A DNA stretch of 64,000 nucleotides, taken from contig CAVWJX010000005.1 of assembly GCA_963755435.1 (NCBI GenBank), forward strand, positions 806,001-870,000. Direction: 5' to 3'. Source of the stretch: AP-15 sp963755435. GTDB lineage: Bacteria > Pseudomonadota > Alphaproteobacteria > ATCC43930 > CGMCC-115725. Of the stretch, positions 42,909-52,566 are shown in pieces (position 1 is the first letter of the stretch; every line of letters starts with the position of its first letter). Position numbers and translations under genes: made by a program. The notes beneath the pieces are model-generated. The model had not been told where the DNA came from and ran no database searches. It saw nothing but the letters and a program-made list of their open reading frames with translations.

Positions 42909-43653
42909 CGACCGCAATCACCGCGCCGGTGATGTAGGCGCCAGCCGGCGAGGCCAACAGCAGCATCGCGCCGTCGAGATCGTCCGCCCGTCCGAGGCGC
43001 TTCAGCGGGATGCGCCCGATCAGGTTTCGCCCGGCCTGGGTCTGAAAAAACTCGCGGTTGAAATCGGTTTCGACATAGCCGGGGGCCAGCGCGTTGACCA
43101 GGATGCCGTGCCGCGCCAGCTCCATCGCCAGCACTTGGGTCAAGTGAATGAGCCCGGCCTTGGCCGCGCAATAGCTCGGGACCCGAGCGATTGTCCGCGA
43201 GCCCAAGACCGAAGCGATATTGACGATCCGCCCCGGCCGCTCTCGTTCGACCAGGTGGCGGGCGAATTCGCTGGCCATCAGCCAGGCGCCCTTCAGATTG
43301 GTGTCGACGACGTAATCCCACTCGGCCTCGGTGTGCTCGAGCACCGGCTTCGAGACGACGACCCCGGCATTGTTGACCAGCAGAGTGAGCGGCCCAAGTC
43401 CGGCTTCGGCCGCGGCGACCGCGGCGGCGACGCTCTGCGGCCGGGTCACGTCGAGTGCCACCGGCAACGCGCCGCCGCCCTCCGCCGCGATCTCACGCGC
43501 CACCTCGGCGAGGCGTTCGGTGCGCCTGGCGGCCAGCGCCACCTTGGCCCCGGCGGCCGCCAGCAGCAGCGCCAGATGCCGCCCGATCCCGCTCGAAGCA
43601 CCAGTCACCAGCGCCACCTCTCCCGAGAGATCGAAGCTCGGCAGCGGCGTCAC
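42880..43653 (-). CDS. SDR family oxidoreductase
   Basis: A 257-residue canonical SDR: TGASSGIG cofactor motif, NNAG, Ser in IVNIASVLG, catalytic YCAAK and the C-terminal VDGGHAV. Likely a 3-hydroxyacyl-CoA or alcohol dehydrogenase. GTG 43653 is favoured because AAGGAAAA precedes it and the family N-terminus follows; the longer ATG start at 43716 lies inside a REP-like palindrome. Located between the acyl-CoA ligase and kinase genes, it probably oxidises an intermediate of the same catabolic route. Confidence 0.9.
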   Translation of the reverse strand: MTPLPSFDLSGEVALVTGASSGIGRHLALLLAAAGAKVALAARRTERLAEVAREIAAEGGGALPVALDVTRPQSVAAAVAAAEAGLGPLTLLVNNAGVVVSKPVLEHTEAEWDYVVDTNLKGAWLMASEFARHLVERERPGRIVNIASVLGSRTIARVPSYCAAKAGLIHLTQVLAMELARHGILVNALAPGYVETDFNREFFQTQAGRNLIGRIPLKRLGRADDLDGAMLLLASPAGAYITGAVIAVDGGHAVAAI

Positions 43654-43695
43654 GGACCGTTTTCCTTGGTGCGCCAGCCTTCCCCCCACGCCCGT

Positions 43696-43782
43696 GGCCG
43701 GGCTTGACCCGGCCATCCACGACTTTCTTTAGCTGGGCCGCAGCGGCTGCCAAGGCGTGGATGCCCGGAACAAGTCCGGGCA
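43696..43782. repeat. REP-like palindrome pair between SDR and acyl-CoA ligase
   Basis: GGCCGGG-CTTGA-CCCGGCC at 43696-43714 and TGCCCGG-AACAAGT-CCGGGCA at 43762-43782 are perfect 7 bp inverted repeats. Sequence flanking them (CCATCCACG and CGTGGATG) is also inverted, as in the element at 25390-25541. The intergenic position and structure suggest a dispersed palindromic element. Confidence 0.8.
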
Positions 43783-43807
43783 AGGGAACCTGATGATGAC
43801 CCGGTAG

Positions 43808-45457
43808 TCACCGTGCCAGCTCCGCGGCGCGTTCGCGCAATTCGTATTTCTGGATCTTGCCGGTCGAGGTCTTCGGCAGTGGCCCGAACACGACGCTCTT
43901 CGGCGCCTTGAAATGCGCCAGATGCTCGCGGCACCAGGCGATGATGTCGGCCGCCGCGACCGCGCCGGCATCGGGGTTCAGCATCACGAAGGCGCACGGG
44001 CTCTCACCCCAGACCGGGTCGGGTTTGGCGACCACCGCCGCTTCGATCACCGCCGGATGGCGGTACAGCACCTCTTCGATCTCGATCGAGGAGATGTTCT
44101 CGCCGCCGGAAATGATGATGTCCTTGGCCCGGTCCTTGATCTCGACATAGCCGTCCGGGTGGGTGACCGCGAGGTCGCCGGTGTGGAACCAGCCCTCGGC
44201 GAACGCGGCCGCGGTGGTCGCCGGGTTTTTCAGATAGCCCTTCATCAGGGTGTTGCTGCGCAGCACCAGTTCGCCGAGGGCGGCGCCGTCGGCCGGCAGA
44301 TCGGCCATCGTCGCCGGGTCGACCACGCGCTGGCCGCCGAAAGTCAGGCTCGCTACCCCTTGCCGCGCCATCCGCCCGGCGCGCTCGTTGGCCGGCAAAG
44401 CGTCCCATTCCGGCTGCCAGGCGCACACCGTCGACGGGCCGTAGCTTTCGGTCAGACCATAGAGGTGGGTGACGCGGAACCCCATCCGTTCCATCGCCTC
44501 GATCACCGCCGAGGGCGGTGCCGCACCCCCGGTCGCGGCCTCGACCACATGGTCGAAGCGGCGTTTGTCCCGCTCCGGCGCGTGCACCAGCATATTCAGC
44601 ACGATCGGCGCGCCGCACAAATGGGTGACATGGTGTTCGGCGATCGCGGCGAAGATCGCCGCCGGCTCGACCCGGCGCAGGCAGATATGGGTCCCGGCCA
44701 CCGCGGTCACCGCCCACGGATAGGTCCAGCCGTTGCAGTGGAACATCGGCAGGGTCCACAGATAATTGGAATTGCGATCGAGCCCGAAGGTGATCGCGTT
44801 GCCGAGCGCGTTCAGAAAGGCGCCGCGATGGTGGTAGACCACGCCCTTGGGGTCGCCGGTGGTGCCCGAGGTGTAGTTGAGCGCGATCGCGTCCCATTCG
44901 TCGTCCGGGCCGGCCCAATCGGCCGCCGCATCGCCCTCGGCGAGAAAGGCCTCGTAGTCGGTGCCGCCTAGGCCTTCGCCGCCGGCCAGGTCGTCGATCT
45001 CGACCAGCGGCAACGGCTCGGCCAGCTGCTTCAGCGCGGATTTGACGATCGGGGCGAATTCGCGGTCGGCGATCAACAGCCTGGCTTCGCCGTGCGCCAG
45101 GATGAAGGCGATCGAACGCGCGTCGAGCCGGTAGTTCAGCGCATTCAGCACCGCCCCGGCCATCGGCACCCCGTAATGCGCCTCGAGCAAGGCCGAGACG
45201 TTCGGCGCCAGGACCGCGACCGTGTCTCCTGGCCCGATCCCGCGCCGCCGCAGCGCATCGGCGAACCGCCGGCAGCGGGCGTAGAACTGGCGATAGGTCA
45301 ACCGCCGGTCGCCGTCGACGACCGCCAGCTTGTCGGGGTAAGCCGCCGCCGCGCGGGCCAGAAACGACAGCGGCGTCAGCGCCCGAAAGTTCGCGGCGTT
45401 GCGGGCGAGATGGGGTGCCTCGTATTGCTGCGGACCCGCGGCCGATGACAAGATCAA
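43808..45457 (-). CDS. Acyl-CoA synthetase (AMP-binding)
   Basis: A 549-residue adenylate-forming enzyme. The P-loop is YTSGTTGDPKGVVYHHRG, followed by GLTESYGPSTVCAW, FHTGDLAVTHPDGYVEIKDR and the C-terminal catalytic Lys in PKTSTGKIQKYE. The order fits medium/long-chain fatty-acid or 3-methylmercaptopropionyl-type CoA ligases. TTG 45457 with AGAGG upstream starts the protein. It should activate a carboxylic acid for beta-oxidation-like breakdown and is the first enzyme of the minus-strand gene run that includes the SDR and kinase. Confidence 0.93.
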   Translation of the reverse strand: MILSSAAGPQQYEAPHLARNAANFRALTPLSFLARAAAAYPDKLAVVDGDRRLTYRQFYARCRRFADALRRRGIGPGDTVAVLAPNVSALLEAHYGVPMAGAVLNALNYRLDARSIAFILAHGEARLLIADREFAPIVKSALKQLAEPLPLVEIDDLAGGEGLGGTDYEAFLAEGDAAADWAGPDDEWDAIALNYTSGTTGDPKGVVYHHRGAFLNALGNAITFGLDRNSNYLWTLPMFHCNGWTYPWAVTAVAGTHICLRRVEPAAIFAAIAEHHVTHLCGAPIVLNMLVHAPERDKRRFDHVVEAATGGAAPPSAVIEAMERMGFRVTHLYGLTESYGPSTVCAWQPEWDALPANERAGRMARQGVASLTFGGQRVVDPATMADLPADGAALGELVLRSNTLMKGYLKNPATTAAAFAEGWFHTGDLAVTHPDGYVEIKDRAKDIIISGGENISSIEIEEVLYRHPAVIEAAVVAKPDPVWGESPCAFVMLNPDAGAVAAADIIAWCREHLAHFKAPKSVVFGPLPKTSTGKIQKYELRERAAELAR

Positions 45458-45578
45458 GCCTCTTTCGTTTCAGCCGATTGCGCCGGCATTCTTGAAAAGC
45501 ACTTCTTAGGGGGCATCCTCGGGGGCGGCGCTGCCGAGGTCAAGCCGCGCCGCGTGGCCGCAACCGGAGGGGCCGCTG

Positions 45579-46232
45579 ATGCATATCGACATCGTTGCCG
45601 ACATCGCCTGCCCGTGGTGCTTCATCGGCAAGCGCCGGCTCGAACGCGCGCTGGCCCTGCGGCCGGGCATCGTTGCCACCCGGTCGTGGCGCGCCTTCCA
45701 GCTCAACCCCGACTTGCCGAGCGACGGGATCGCGCGCGAGGTCTATCTGGCGGCGAAATTCGGCAGCCCGCGCCAGGCCGCGCGCAGCGATGCGGCGATT
45801 GTCGCCGCCGGTTCGCGCGAGGAAATCGAATTCGCTTTCGAGCGCATCCGGCGGACACCCAACACCTTGCGCGCGCATCGGCTGATCCGGCTGGCGGCGC
45901 CCGGGCGCCGCGGCGGCGACATGGTCGAGGCGCTGTTTCGCGCCTATTTCATCGAAGGGCTCGACATCGGCGACCTCGACACGCTGGCGGCGATCGCCGC
46001 GCGCTGCGGTCTCGACCACGCCGCGGCCCGCGCCTATCTCGCCGCCGAGGACGGCGCCGCCGAAGTGCGCGCCGAAGAGAGCCGGGCGCGGCGGCTCGGC
46101 ATCCATGCCGTCCCCTGCTTCGTCGTCGAAGGCGATTATGCGATCGCCGGCGCGCAGGAGCCGGAGATGTTTCTGCCGCTGTTCGACCTCGCCGCCGGCA
46201 TCGGCCGCGAGGCCGCGGCCCCGGTGGTGTGA
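45579..46232 (+). CDS. DsbA family oxidoreductase (FrnE-like)
   Basis: A 217-residue thioredoxin-fold protein. The CxxC active site is ACPWCFIGK (residues 10-18), and a cis-Pro loop is IHAVPCFVV. FrnE-like members act as disulfide isomerases or polyketide dithiol oxidases and lack a signal peptide, so it is cytoplasmic. GGAGGGG stands before the ATG. Divergent from the acyl-CoA ligase. The 2-hydroxychromene-2-carboxylate isomerase branch of the same fold is an alternative. Confidence 0.9.
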   Translation: MHIDIVADIACPWCFIGKRRLERALALRPGIVATRSWRAFQLNPDLPSDGIAREVYLAAKFGSPRQAARSDAAIVAAGSREEIEFAFERIRRTPNTLRAHRLIRLAAPGRRGGDMVEALFRAYFIEGLDIGDLDTLAAIAARCGLDHAAARAYLAAEDGAAEVRAEESRARRLGIHAVPCFVVEGDYAIAGAQEPEMFLPLFDLAAGIGREAAAPVV

Positions 46233-46248
46233 GCCCGCGATCCCGGGT

Positions 46249-47361
46249 TCAGGCGGCGAAACCATAGAGCCGGGCGGCGTTGCCGCGGGTGATCTTGAAC
46301 CGGTCCTCGGCGCTGGCATCCTTGAAGTCGCGCGCCACGACCTCCTGCGAATGCGGCCAGGACGAGGCCTGGTGCGGGTAGTCCGACGACCACATCATGC
46401 GGTCGACGCCGATGAACTGGCGGCTGGCGACCCCGACGAAGTCGTCGATATAGGTGCACCACATCTGCCGCCGGAAATATTCGCTGGGCTTCAGTTGCAG
46501 CTTGAACCCCGAGGCGATGCGCGAGCGCTCGAACAGCCGGTCCATGCGCTGCAAATAATAGGGCAGCCAGCCACAATTGTTCTCGGCCGAGACGATCTGC
46601 AACTCGGGGAAGCGGTCGAGCACGCCCGAAAAGATCAGCACGCTGAACGAGCGCTCGACCTCGTGCGCCAGCACCGTCGCGCGCATATAGCGCTCGCCCC
46701 AGTTCCACTGGCTCTCCATGCCCATGCCGGTGATCGCGTGCAGGCTGACCGGCATCCGCAACTCCTGCGCCGCCGCCCAGAACGGGTCGTAGATGTCGGA
46801 GCTGTAGGGCCGCTCATCGGGCGGCGAGCACCAGATCATCGCCCCCTTGAGGCCGATCTTGGCGCAGCGTTCGAGCTCGCGCGCGCCGGCCTTGGGGTCA
46901 TAGAGCGAGATCATCGGCAGCCCGGCCATGTGCGCCTTGTCGTAGCTGCAAAATTCGCCGAGCCAGTCATTGTAGGCGCGAAAGCAATCGGCTTGGAGAC
47001 CGGCGTCCTTGAGCCAGAAGATGCGGAAGCCCAACGTCGTGTACAGCACGTCGGCGTCGACCCCGTCGAGCGCATTGTCCTTTTGCCGCTCGGCCGGGTC
47101 CCAGCCGCCGGGCCGCGCATCGGCATAGGTTGCCTTGGTCAGAAATCCGGCCAGCTCCTCGGGGCTCTTGCCGGCGGCGAGCCCGATCCCGATCGGGTGC
47201 GGGGCATAGCCCTCGTAAAGAAAATAGGCGCCTTCAAGCCCGGGCGGATCGACCACCAGTCGCGGTGCCCGCTCCCGATATTTCTTGTCGACGCGCGAGA
47301 CCCACAAATCGGGCGGTTCGCTGACATGCGAATCCGCGGAGATCAGCTTATAGTCCGCCAT
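46249..47361 (-). CDS. Amidohydrolase family protein
   Basis: A 370-residue amidohydrolase-2. LISADSHVSEPPDLW starts the barrel with a reduced HxH (only one His), LHAITGMGMESQWNWGERY follows, and the metal-binding late Asp is in WSSDYPHQASSW. It resembles the group of metal-dependent hydrolases next to acyl-CoA ligases. GAGGGTGAAG precedes ATG 47361; the longer start at 47445 lacks support. Convergent with the DsbA-like gene. Confidence 0.88.
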   Translation of the reverse strand: MADYKLISADSHVSEPPDLWVSRVDKKYRERAPRLVVDPPGLEGAYFLYEGYAPHPIGIGLAAGKSPEELAGFLTKATYADARPGGWDPAERQKDNALDGVDADVLYTTLGFRIFWLKDAGLQADCFRAYNDWLGEFCSYDKAHMAGLPMISLYDPKAGARELERCAKIGLKGAMIWCSPPDERPYSSDIYDPFWAAAQELRMPVSLHAITGMGMESQWNWGERYMRATVLAHEVERSFSVLIFSGVLDRFPELQIVSAENNCGWLPYYLQRMDRLFERSRIASGFKLQLKPSEYFRRQMWCTYIDDFVGVASRQFIGVDRMMWSSDYPHQASSWPHSQEVVARDFKDASAEDRFKITRGNAARLYGFAA

Positions 47362-47547
47362 CTTCACCCTCCCATCGAACCCGCCGCAATCGCCGCGGCC
47401 CGGCGCCCGCCATGACGCTCTCGTTGCGTTACGATAGAGGAGCATCGGGCGCTGCGTCCAGGCTTCGCGGCCGGGCGGAGCGACGGCGCGGCTCCGGCGT
47501 TAGCGAGCCGGCGCTAACCGGCGGCCAGGATTGCCCAGGGGTCTGAG

Positions 47548-49101
47548 ATGAACGTGCGCCGCATCCGCAAAAGTTGCAAATCGCGGCTGGTCGCCTGGCT
47601 CGCAGCGGCATTGCCGGGGTTGGCGATCGCCGCCGGCGGCCCCGGCTGCCACGCGCAATCGGTACTGACCTATCACGGCAATCCCGAGCGCAGCGGCAAT
47701 TTCACGATGCCGGGTCTCGACTGGGAACGGGCCCGCGGGGTCCATCTCGAGGCCGATTTTCAGCCGCGCTTTTCCGGCCACGTCTATGCCCAGCCGCTCT
47801 ATTGGCAGCCCGCGGGATCGCCCCCCGGATCGCCCTCTGGGACGCTGATCGTCGCTACCGAAAGCGACACGGTCGAGGCCATCGACGCGCGCTCGGGAAA
47901 GATCGTCTGGACCCGGGTTCTGGGCCGGCCGGTGCCGCTATCGGCGCTGCCATGCGGCAACATCGACCCGTTGGGCGTCACCGGTACGCCGGTCATCGAT
48001 CCGGGGACGCAGGCGGTCTATCTCGACGCGATGGTCGCCGAGGCTTCGGGTCCGCGGCACAAGATCTTCGCCCTGTCGCTGAAGGATGGCGCCGTCCTGC
48101 CTGGCTGGCCCGTCGACGTCGCCGCCGCACTGGCGACCAAGGGTGCGACCAAGGGCCGGCACTTCAACGACCCCGATCAGAACCAGCGCGGCGCGCTCGC
48201 CATCCTCGATGGCCGGGTCTATGTCCCCTATGGCGGGCATTTCGGCGATTGCGGCGACTATCACGGCTGGGTCGTCGGCGTCAGCCTCGCCAACCCCGGA
48301 GATGTCATCGCCTGGAGCACCCGCGCGCCGGGCGGCGGCATCTGGGCGCCGGGCGGGATCGCCAGCAATCGGCGTTCGTTGTTCGTCACCACCGGCAACA
48401 CCAAGGATGCGCGGCGCTGGAGCGATGGCGAGGCGGTGTTGCGGTTGGCGCCCGACCTCGCCCACAGCACCCGGCCGCAGGATTATTTCGTCCCCTCCGA
48501 CTGGCGCTCGCTCGATGCCAGCGACGCCGATCTCGGCGGCACCAACCCGCTGCCGCTCGACGTGCCGCCGGCAACCGGCGCGCAGGCGCTGATCCTGGCG
48601 CTGGGCAAGGATGCCCGCGCCTACCTGCTCGACCGCAGCAATCTCGGCGGCATCGGCGGCAGCCTCTTGAGCGAAACCGTCGCCACCGCCCCGATCCGCA
48701 CCGCGGCTTCGGCCTATCCGGTCGCCGACGGGGTCTTCGTCGCGTTCGCCGGGCCGGGCGCGCATTGCCCGACACCCCACCGCGGCGACGCGCTGACCGT
48801 CCTCAAAATCGGCGCCGGCTCGCCGCCCACCCTCGCCACCGCCTGGTGCGGCGCGCTCAGCGGCCGTGGCTCGCCGATCGTCACCACCACCGACGGCCAT
48901 TCGGATCCGGTGGTATGGATGCTCGGCGCCGAGGGCGACAACCGGCTGCACGGCTTTCGCGGCGACACCGGCCAGCCGCTCTTCGCCGGCGGCGGCCCTG
49001 GCGACCGGATGAGCGGCCTCCATCATTTTCAGGATCTGCTGCCGGCCGGCGGCCGGCTCTACGTCGGCGCCGACGACCGCCTCTACGCCTTCTCGTTCTG
49101 A
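47548..49101 (+). CDS. Secreted PQQ-like beta-propeller protein
   Basis: A 517-residue exported protein with an N-terminal signal peptide (LVAWLAAALPGLAIAAGGPGCHA). The body holds repeated blades typical of PQQ-dependent dehydrogenase-like or YVTN propellers: TVEAIDARSGKIVWTRVLG, GDVIAWSTRAPGGGIWAPGG, and LHGFRGDTGQPLFAGGGPG. No heme or strict PQQ ligand set (Cys-Cys-Glu-Asn-Asp) could be verified, so enzymatic activity is uncertain. It likely acts in the periplasm. Confidence 0.83.
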   Translation: MNVRRIRKSCKSRLVAWLAAALPGLAIAAGGPGCHAQSVLTYHGNPERSGNFTMPGLDWERARGVHLEADFQPRFSGHVYAQPLYWQPAGSPPGSPSGTLIVATESDTVEAIDARSGKIVWTRVLGRPVPLSALPCGNIDPLGVTGTPVIDPGTQAVYLDAMVAEASGPRHKIFALSLKDGAVLPGWPVDVAAALATKGATKGRHFNDPDQNQRGALAILDGRVYVPYGGHFGDCGDYHGWVVGVSLANPGDVIAWSTRAPGGGIWAPGGIASNRRSLFVTTGNTKDARRWSDGEAVLRLAPDLAHSTRPQDYFVPSDWRSLDASDADLGGTNPLPLDVPPATGAQALILALGKDARAYLLDRSNLGGIGGSLLSETVATAPIRTAASAYPVADGVFVAFAGPGAHCPTPHRGDALTVLKIGAGSPPTLATAWCGALSGRGSPIVTTTDGHSDPVVWMLGAEGDNRLHGFRGDTGQPLFAGGGPGDRMSGLHHFQDLLPAGGRLYVGADDRLYAFSF

Positions 49102-49120
49102 TCGGTGATCGGGCTGTCGC

Positions 49121-50646
49121 TCACTGGGCGGGGGTCAGGTCGAACAGGCGGTGCAGCCGGTCGGAGAACCAGCCGGCGACCCGATTGGCCGGCACGGTTT
49201 TGTCGATCTCGGGCGAGGCGATCAGCTGGCCGGCAGCCTGTCGCCGGGCGAGGGCGCGGCACAATTCCTGGGCGATCGGCGGCCGCTCCTCCAAAATCGG
49301 CGCCAGATCGTCCTTGGCAAGCTCGTAGAGGATGGTCGGCGCCATGGCCGAGATCCTGGCCTCGGCGGCGGCCCCGGTCAGCAGCCCGATCTCGCCAAAA
49401 TGATCGCCCGGACCGAGGCGCATCATCTCGATCTCGCCGACCGACGACACCCGGGTCAAGGACAGCACGCCGGCCCCGATGATGAATAGCGAGCCCAATA
49501 CCTCGCCGGGCTCGACCACGGCCTCGCCGGGTTCGTAGGTCTTGCGCTTCAGCTTTGCCGCCAGCGAGCGCCGCTCGTCCGCGGTCGCCGCGGCAAAAAT
49601 CTCGACAAGGCCGAGCGCCCGTTCGGCAGCGCTTGGCGGCGGCAGCGCCGGGTCGGCCGGCAGGCTCTGGGTCGAGCGCGAGGGCGATGCCGGCCACCGC
49701 CAGATGCCGCGAAATCAGATCGAACAGCTCGTTCTGCGCGCGGCTCGACTGAACCAGATCCTCGACGAAGAAGGTGATGCCGAACTCGGTGTAGCTCGCG
49801 GTGATCGACTTGACGATGATCTGCGGCGCCGGTGTCGCCAGGATCAGCCGCGAATTCATGATCGCCTGTTCGAGGATCTCGCCGCCGGCCGCGGGCGGCG
49901 TCTTGGCGTCGAGATGAACCGTCACGGTCATCCCGTGGATCCCGGAAGGCGAGCTCGAATTGACGATCTTGGCCTTGGCGATGGCGCTGTTCGGAACGAT
50001 CGCCAGATCGCGCTGGGCGGTCAGCACCAGGGTCGCCCGCCAGTTCATCTCGATCACCCTGGCCGTCGGTCGCGCCGTCGATGCTGATCCAGTCGCCGGG
50101 CCGATAGGGGCGGCTGAAATTCAACACGATCCCGGAAAATACATCGCTCAACGTGCTCTGCAAGGCGAGCCCGAGGATGATGGCGACGGCCCCCGAGGTC
50201 GCCAGCAGCCCCTGGATCGGCAGATCGAAGACATAGGCGATGATGGCAAAGAGGGCGGCAATATAAACCAACCCGGCGAGCAGGTCCTGGACCAGCTTGC
50301 CCTCTCGCGGGCGATGCTCGGTGACGACGAGGGCGCGCAGCACGCCGACCAGGAACCACGCCGCCCACAGCCACCAGGCGATCTTCAGGGCGCCGTGGAC
50401 CGCGTCGCGGACCGGCATCCCGGTCGCGGTCATCTTCCGATAGGGGAGGACGCCGGCGTGCAATAAGAGGATGGTCAGCGCCGCCAGCAGCAGCACCCGC
50501 ACCGCCGCCCGGCGCAGCGGATGCCGGCGAAACAGCAGATGCGTCAACAGCGCGGCCACGGCAAAGATCAAAAGTGCGAAGAGCAGCGGGTCGTGCAGGA
50601 TCGCCCCCAGCATGGTCATGCCCATCGCCATGCCGGAGGCGATCAT
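49121..50646 (-). pseudogene. MscS-type channel fused to cyclic-nucleotide-binding domain, two frameshifts
   Basis: Reading through two shifts gives about 508 residues. N-terminal hydrophobic helices, the pore-lining region (GAVAIILGLALQSTLSDVFSGI) and beta domain (RPGDWISIDGATDG then IEMNWRATLVLTAQ) form an MscS-like channel. The C-terminal ~140 residues (GSLFIIGAGVLSLTR, GPGDHFGEIGLLTGAAAEARI) are a cyclic-nucleotide-binding domain, matching the bacterial bCNG type of channel. The frames change at about 50058-50064 and 49660-49667; each is repaired by removing one base. All conserved motifs remain, so recent damage or consensus error is more likely than long-term decay. Inner membrane. Confidence 0.82.
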
Positions 50647-50746
50647 CGCGCCGCTTCCGCGATCATCGCGCCGAGCCCGCGATCCATCGGTCGAGCGCGC
50701 CGCGGGTCGAACCGAGGGGCCGCACCGTCCATCCGGGGGTCGCCGC

Positions 50747-51264
50747 CTACCGGCTGCCGCGCGCCGCGCTCAATGCCCCGCTGCATCGCGGCGACAGGGA
50801 TTGGGCGTTGGCGCGCAGGCAGGCGATCGCCCGGCCGCCGCCGAGCGGGACGCCGCTGCACAGCGCGTGGTAGTCGCCGCCGCAGGATTGGCGCAGCACC
50901 ATCAGCTGCTCGCGTGGCGACATCGGCGCCGCCGCCGGGGCCGCAGCCGCGGCACCCGCACCCGCACCCGCCGCACCGAGGAGGCATGAGGCGCCGCCGC
51001 GCCCCCGGCGCCAACCGCTTCGACCGCGCGCCGGCACGCCGCCGACAGGCTCGACGCGTGCTGCTGCAGGCAGACGAGCGAGGCCTTGCCGCCGGTCGGC
51101 ACGCTGGCGCAATGCGCCTGGTAGTCGGCTGGGCAGGCTTGGCGAATGGCGTTGCGCTGCGCCGCGGTCGGCTGCTGCGCCGCGGCCGGCAGGGTGAGCC
51201 CGACAACCGCCGCCGCCAACAAGGCGATGCGCCGCGCGGCCCGGCAACAAGTTTCGACAGTCAA
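50747..51264 (-). pseudogene. Secreted cysteine-rich repeat protein, frameshifted
   Basis: TTG 51264 after AAAAGGAA starts a signal peptide (ARRIALLAAAVVGLTLPAAAQQ), then two Cys-rich repeats of the type CPADYQAHCASVPTGG...CLQQH...AC and CGGDYHALCSGVPLGG...CLRANAQSLSPRC. The frame changes between them, near 50990-51003 in a GGGGGC/GCGGCGGC run, and only a two-base excess or one-base loss would repair it, unlike the other breaks. The linker is Ala/Pro-rich. Function in the envelope is unknown; relatives are common in rhizobiales. Confidence 0.7.
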
Positions 51265-51382
51265 GTTCCTTTTCTCCTCGAGCGGATGGATGCCTACAAC
51301 AGAGCGAATATTGCCTGATCGAACCGCCAAGGGGGCGACAAAATGAGCTGTCCGGCGATCCGCGCCGCCGCCGCCTCGACCC

Positions 51383-51994
51383 GTGGCCCGGCCTGAGCGC
51401 CACCACGTCGGCCGGGTGCCCGGCGAGCCCGGCGGCTACGGGCCGGTCGCCCGCGCGCTGCACTGGCTCGTCGCCGCACTCGCGGTCATCGTCGTGGCCT
51501 TTGGCTGGGCCGCCGAAGCCGCGGCGCGCAACACCACGGCGCGCGCCAGCCTGCTGCTGCTGCACCGCTCGCTCGGGCTGACCATCCTCGCCTTGATGGT
51601 GCTGCGCGTCCTGTGGCGCGCGCGTCACCCGGCGCCGGCGCGGCCGGCCGCGCTCGGCCCTATGGCGGTGGCGCTGGCCCGCGCCACCCATCTGGCGCTC
51701 TACCTCGTTCTTATCGCGATGCCGCTCGCCGGCTACCTCAACGCCGCCGCCGCCGGCCATCGGGTCAGCTTCTTCGGCATGGTCTCGATCCCGCCGCTGC
51801 TGCCGCGCGACGAGCGCCTGGCGCAGGCGGCGATCGCGGCCCATCTGGTCGGCCAATACCTGCTCTATCTGCTGGTCGCGGTGCACCTCGCCGGCGCGTT
51901 CTTTCACCGCGTCGTCAGGGGCGACGGGACCGTCCTCGAGCGGATGTTGCCGCGGCGCCCGGTGGCTAGGCCGGCCCGGCGGCGACCAGGCTGA
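51383..51994 (+). CDS. Cytochrome b561-type membrane protein
   Basis: A 203-residue integral membrane protein with four hydrophobic helices. Heme-ligand His candidates are in RALHWLVAALAVIVV, LLLHRSLGLTILALM, and LVAVHLAGAFFHRVV, which suit the b561/Ni-Fe hydrogenase b-type family. It should move electrons across the inner membrane, for example between quinone and periplasmic partners. The start is GTG 51383. Its 3' end overlaps the DUF2794 gene tail to tail by 29 bp. Confidence 0.85.
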   Translation: MARPERHHVGRVPGEPGGYGPVARALHWLVAALAVIVVAFGWAAEAAARNTTARASLLLLHRSLGLTILALMVLRVLWRARHPAPARPAALGPMAVALARATHLALYLVLIAMPLAGYLNAAAAGHRVSFFGMVSIPPLLPRDERLAQAAIAAHLVGQYLLYLLVAVHLAGAFFHRVVRGDGTVLERMLPRRPVARPARRRPG

Positions 51995-52325
51995 GACGGC
52001 TGCGAAAAAACTCCAGCGCTTCGGCGAGATTGCGCGACACGCGCAGCCGCTGGCGGCCGCTCTGCACGATGAACTCGCCCGGCCGGGCCGATGACGGCGC
52101 CGTCTTCAGGATCGTGTAGGCCGGCGCTTCGTGGGTGTGGCGAAACACCGAAAAGCGGGCGAGGCCCGGGCCGTGGTCGATGGCATAGTCGCGCCACACG
52201 CCGCGGATCACATGGAGACTGTAGAGCCCGAGCAGCTGGTTCAGCTCGCCACGGGTAAAGTACACGGTCCGCTGCCGCGCCCGATAATCGCCGAGCGCCA
52301 AGACGGTGGCAGTCTTCCGGCTCAT
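51966..52325 (-). CDS. DUF2794 domain-containing protein
   Basis: A 119-residue protein matching the alphaproteobacterial DUF2794 family: VYFTRGELNQLLGLYSLHVIRGVWRDYAIDHG, ARFSVFRHTHEAPAYTILK, and a C-terminal LAEALEFFRSRL. Unknown function; its restriction to Alphaproteobacteria helps place the organism. The 3' end overlaps the cytochrome gene by 29 bp. ATG 52325 has no strong ribosome-binding site but gives the family N-terminus. Confidence 0.9.
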   Translation of the reverse strand: MSRKTATVLALGDYRARQRTVYFTRGELNQLLGLYSLHVIRGVWRDYAIDHGPGLARFSVFRHTHEAPAYTILKTAPSSARPGEFIVQSGRQRLRVSRNLAEALEFFRSRLSLVAAGPA

Positions 52326-52566
52326 CGCTGTCCTTCGCCAATTGCCGCAAAACCGAGTGTCGGCGATTTCCCCGATCGCGTCCAGCCGCCTCGCACAGCC
52401 GCCCCGCACGGCCGCCGACGTCGCAGTCCGCCTGCCTCCGGGCGCTTCGCCGCTCTTGACCGATCGCTGGCGGCGGGCAAACAACAGCGTCCGGGTCGGT
52501 GCCGGCTGCTGCCCGAGAGCGCCCGGCACCGCGAAACGCTCCGGCGAAAGGCAAGGGAGAGGGACT

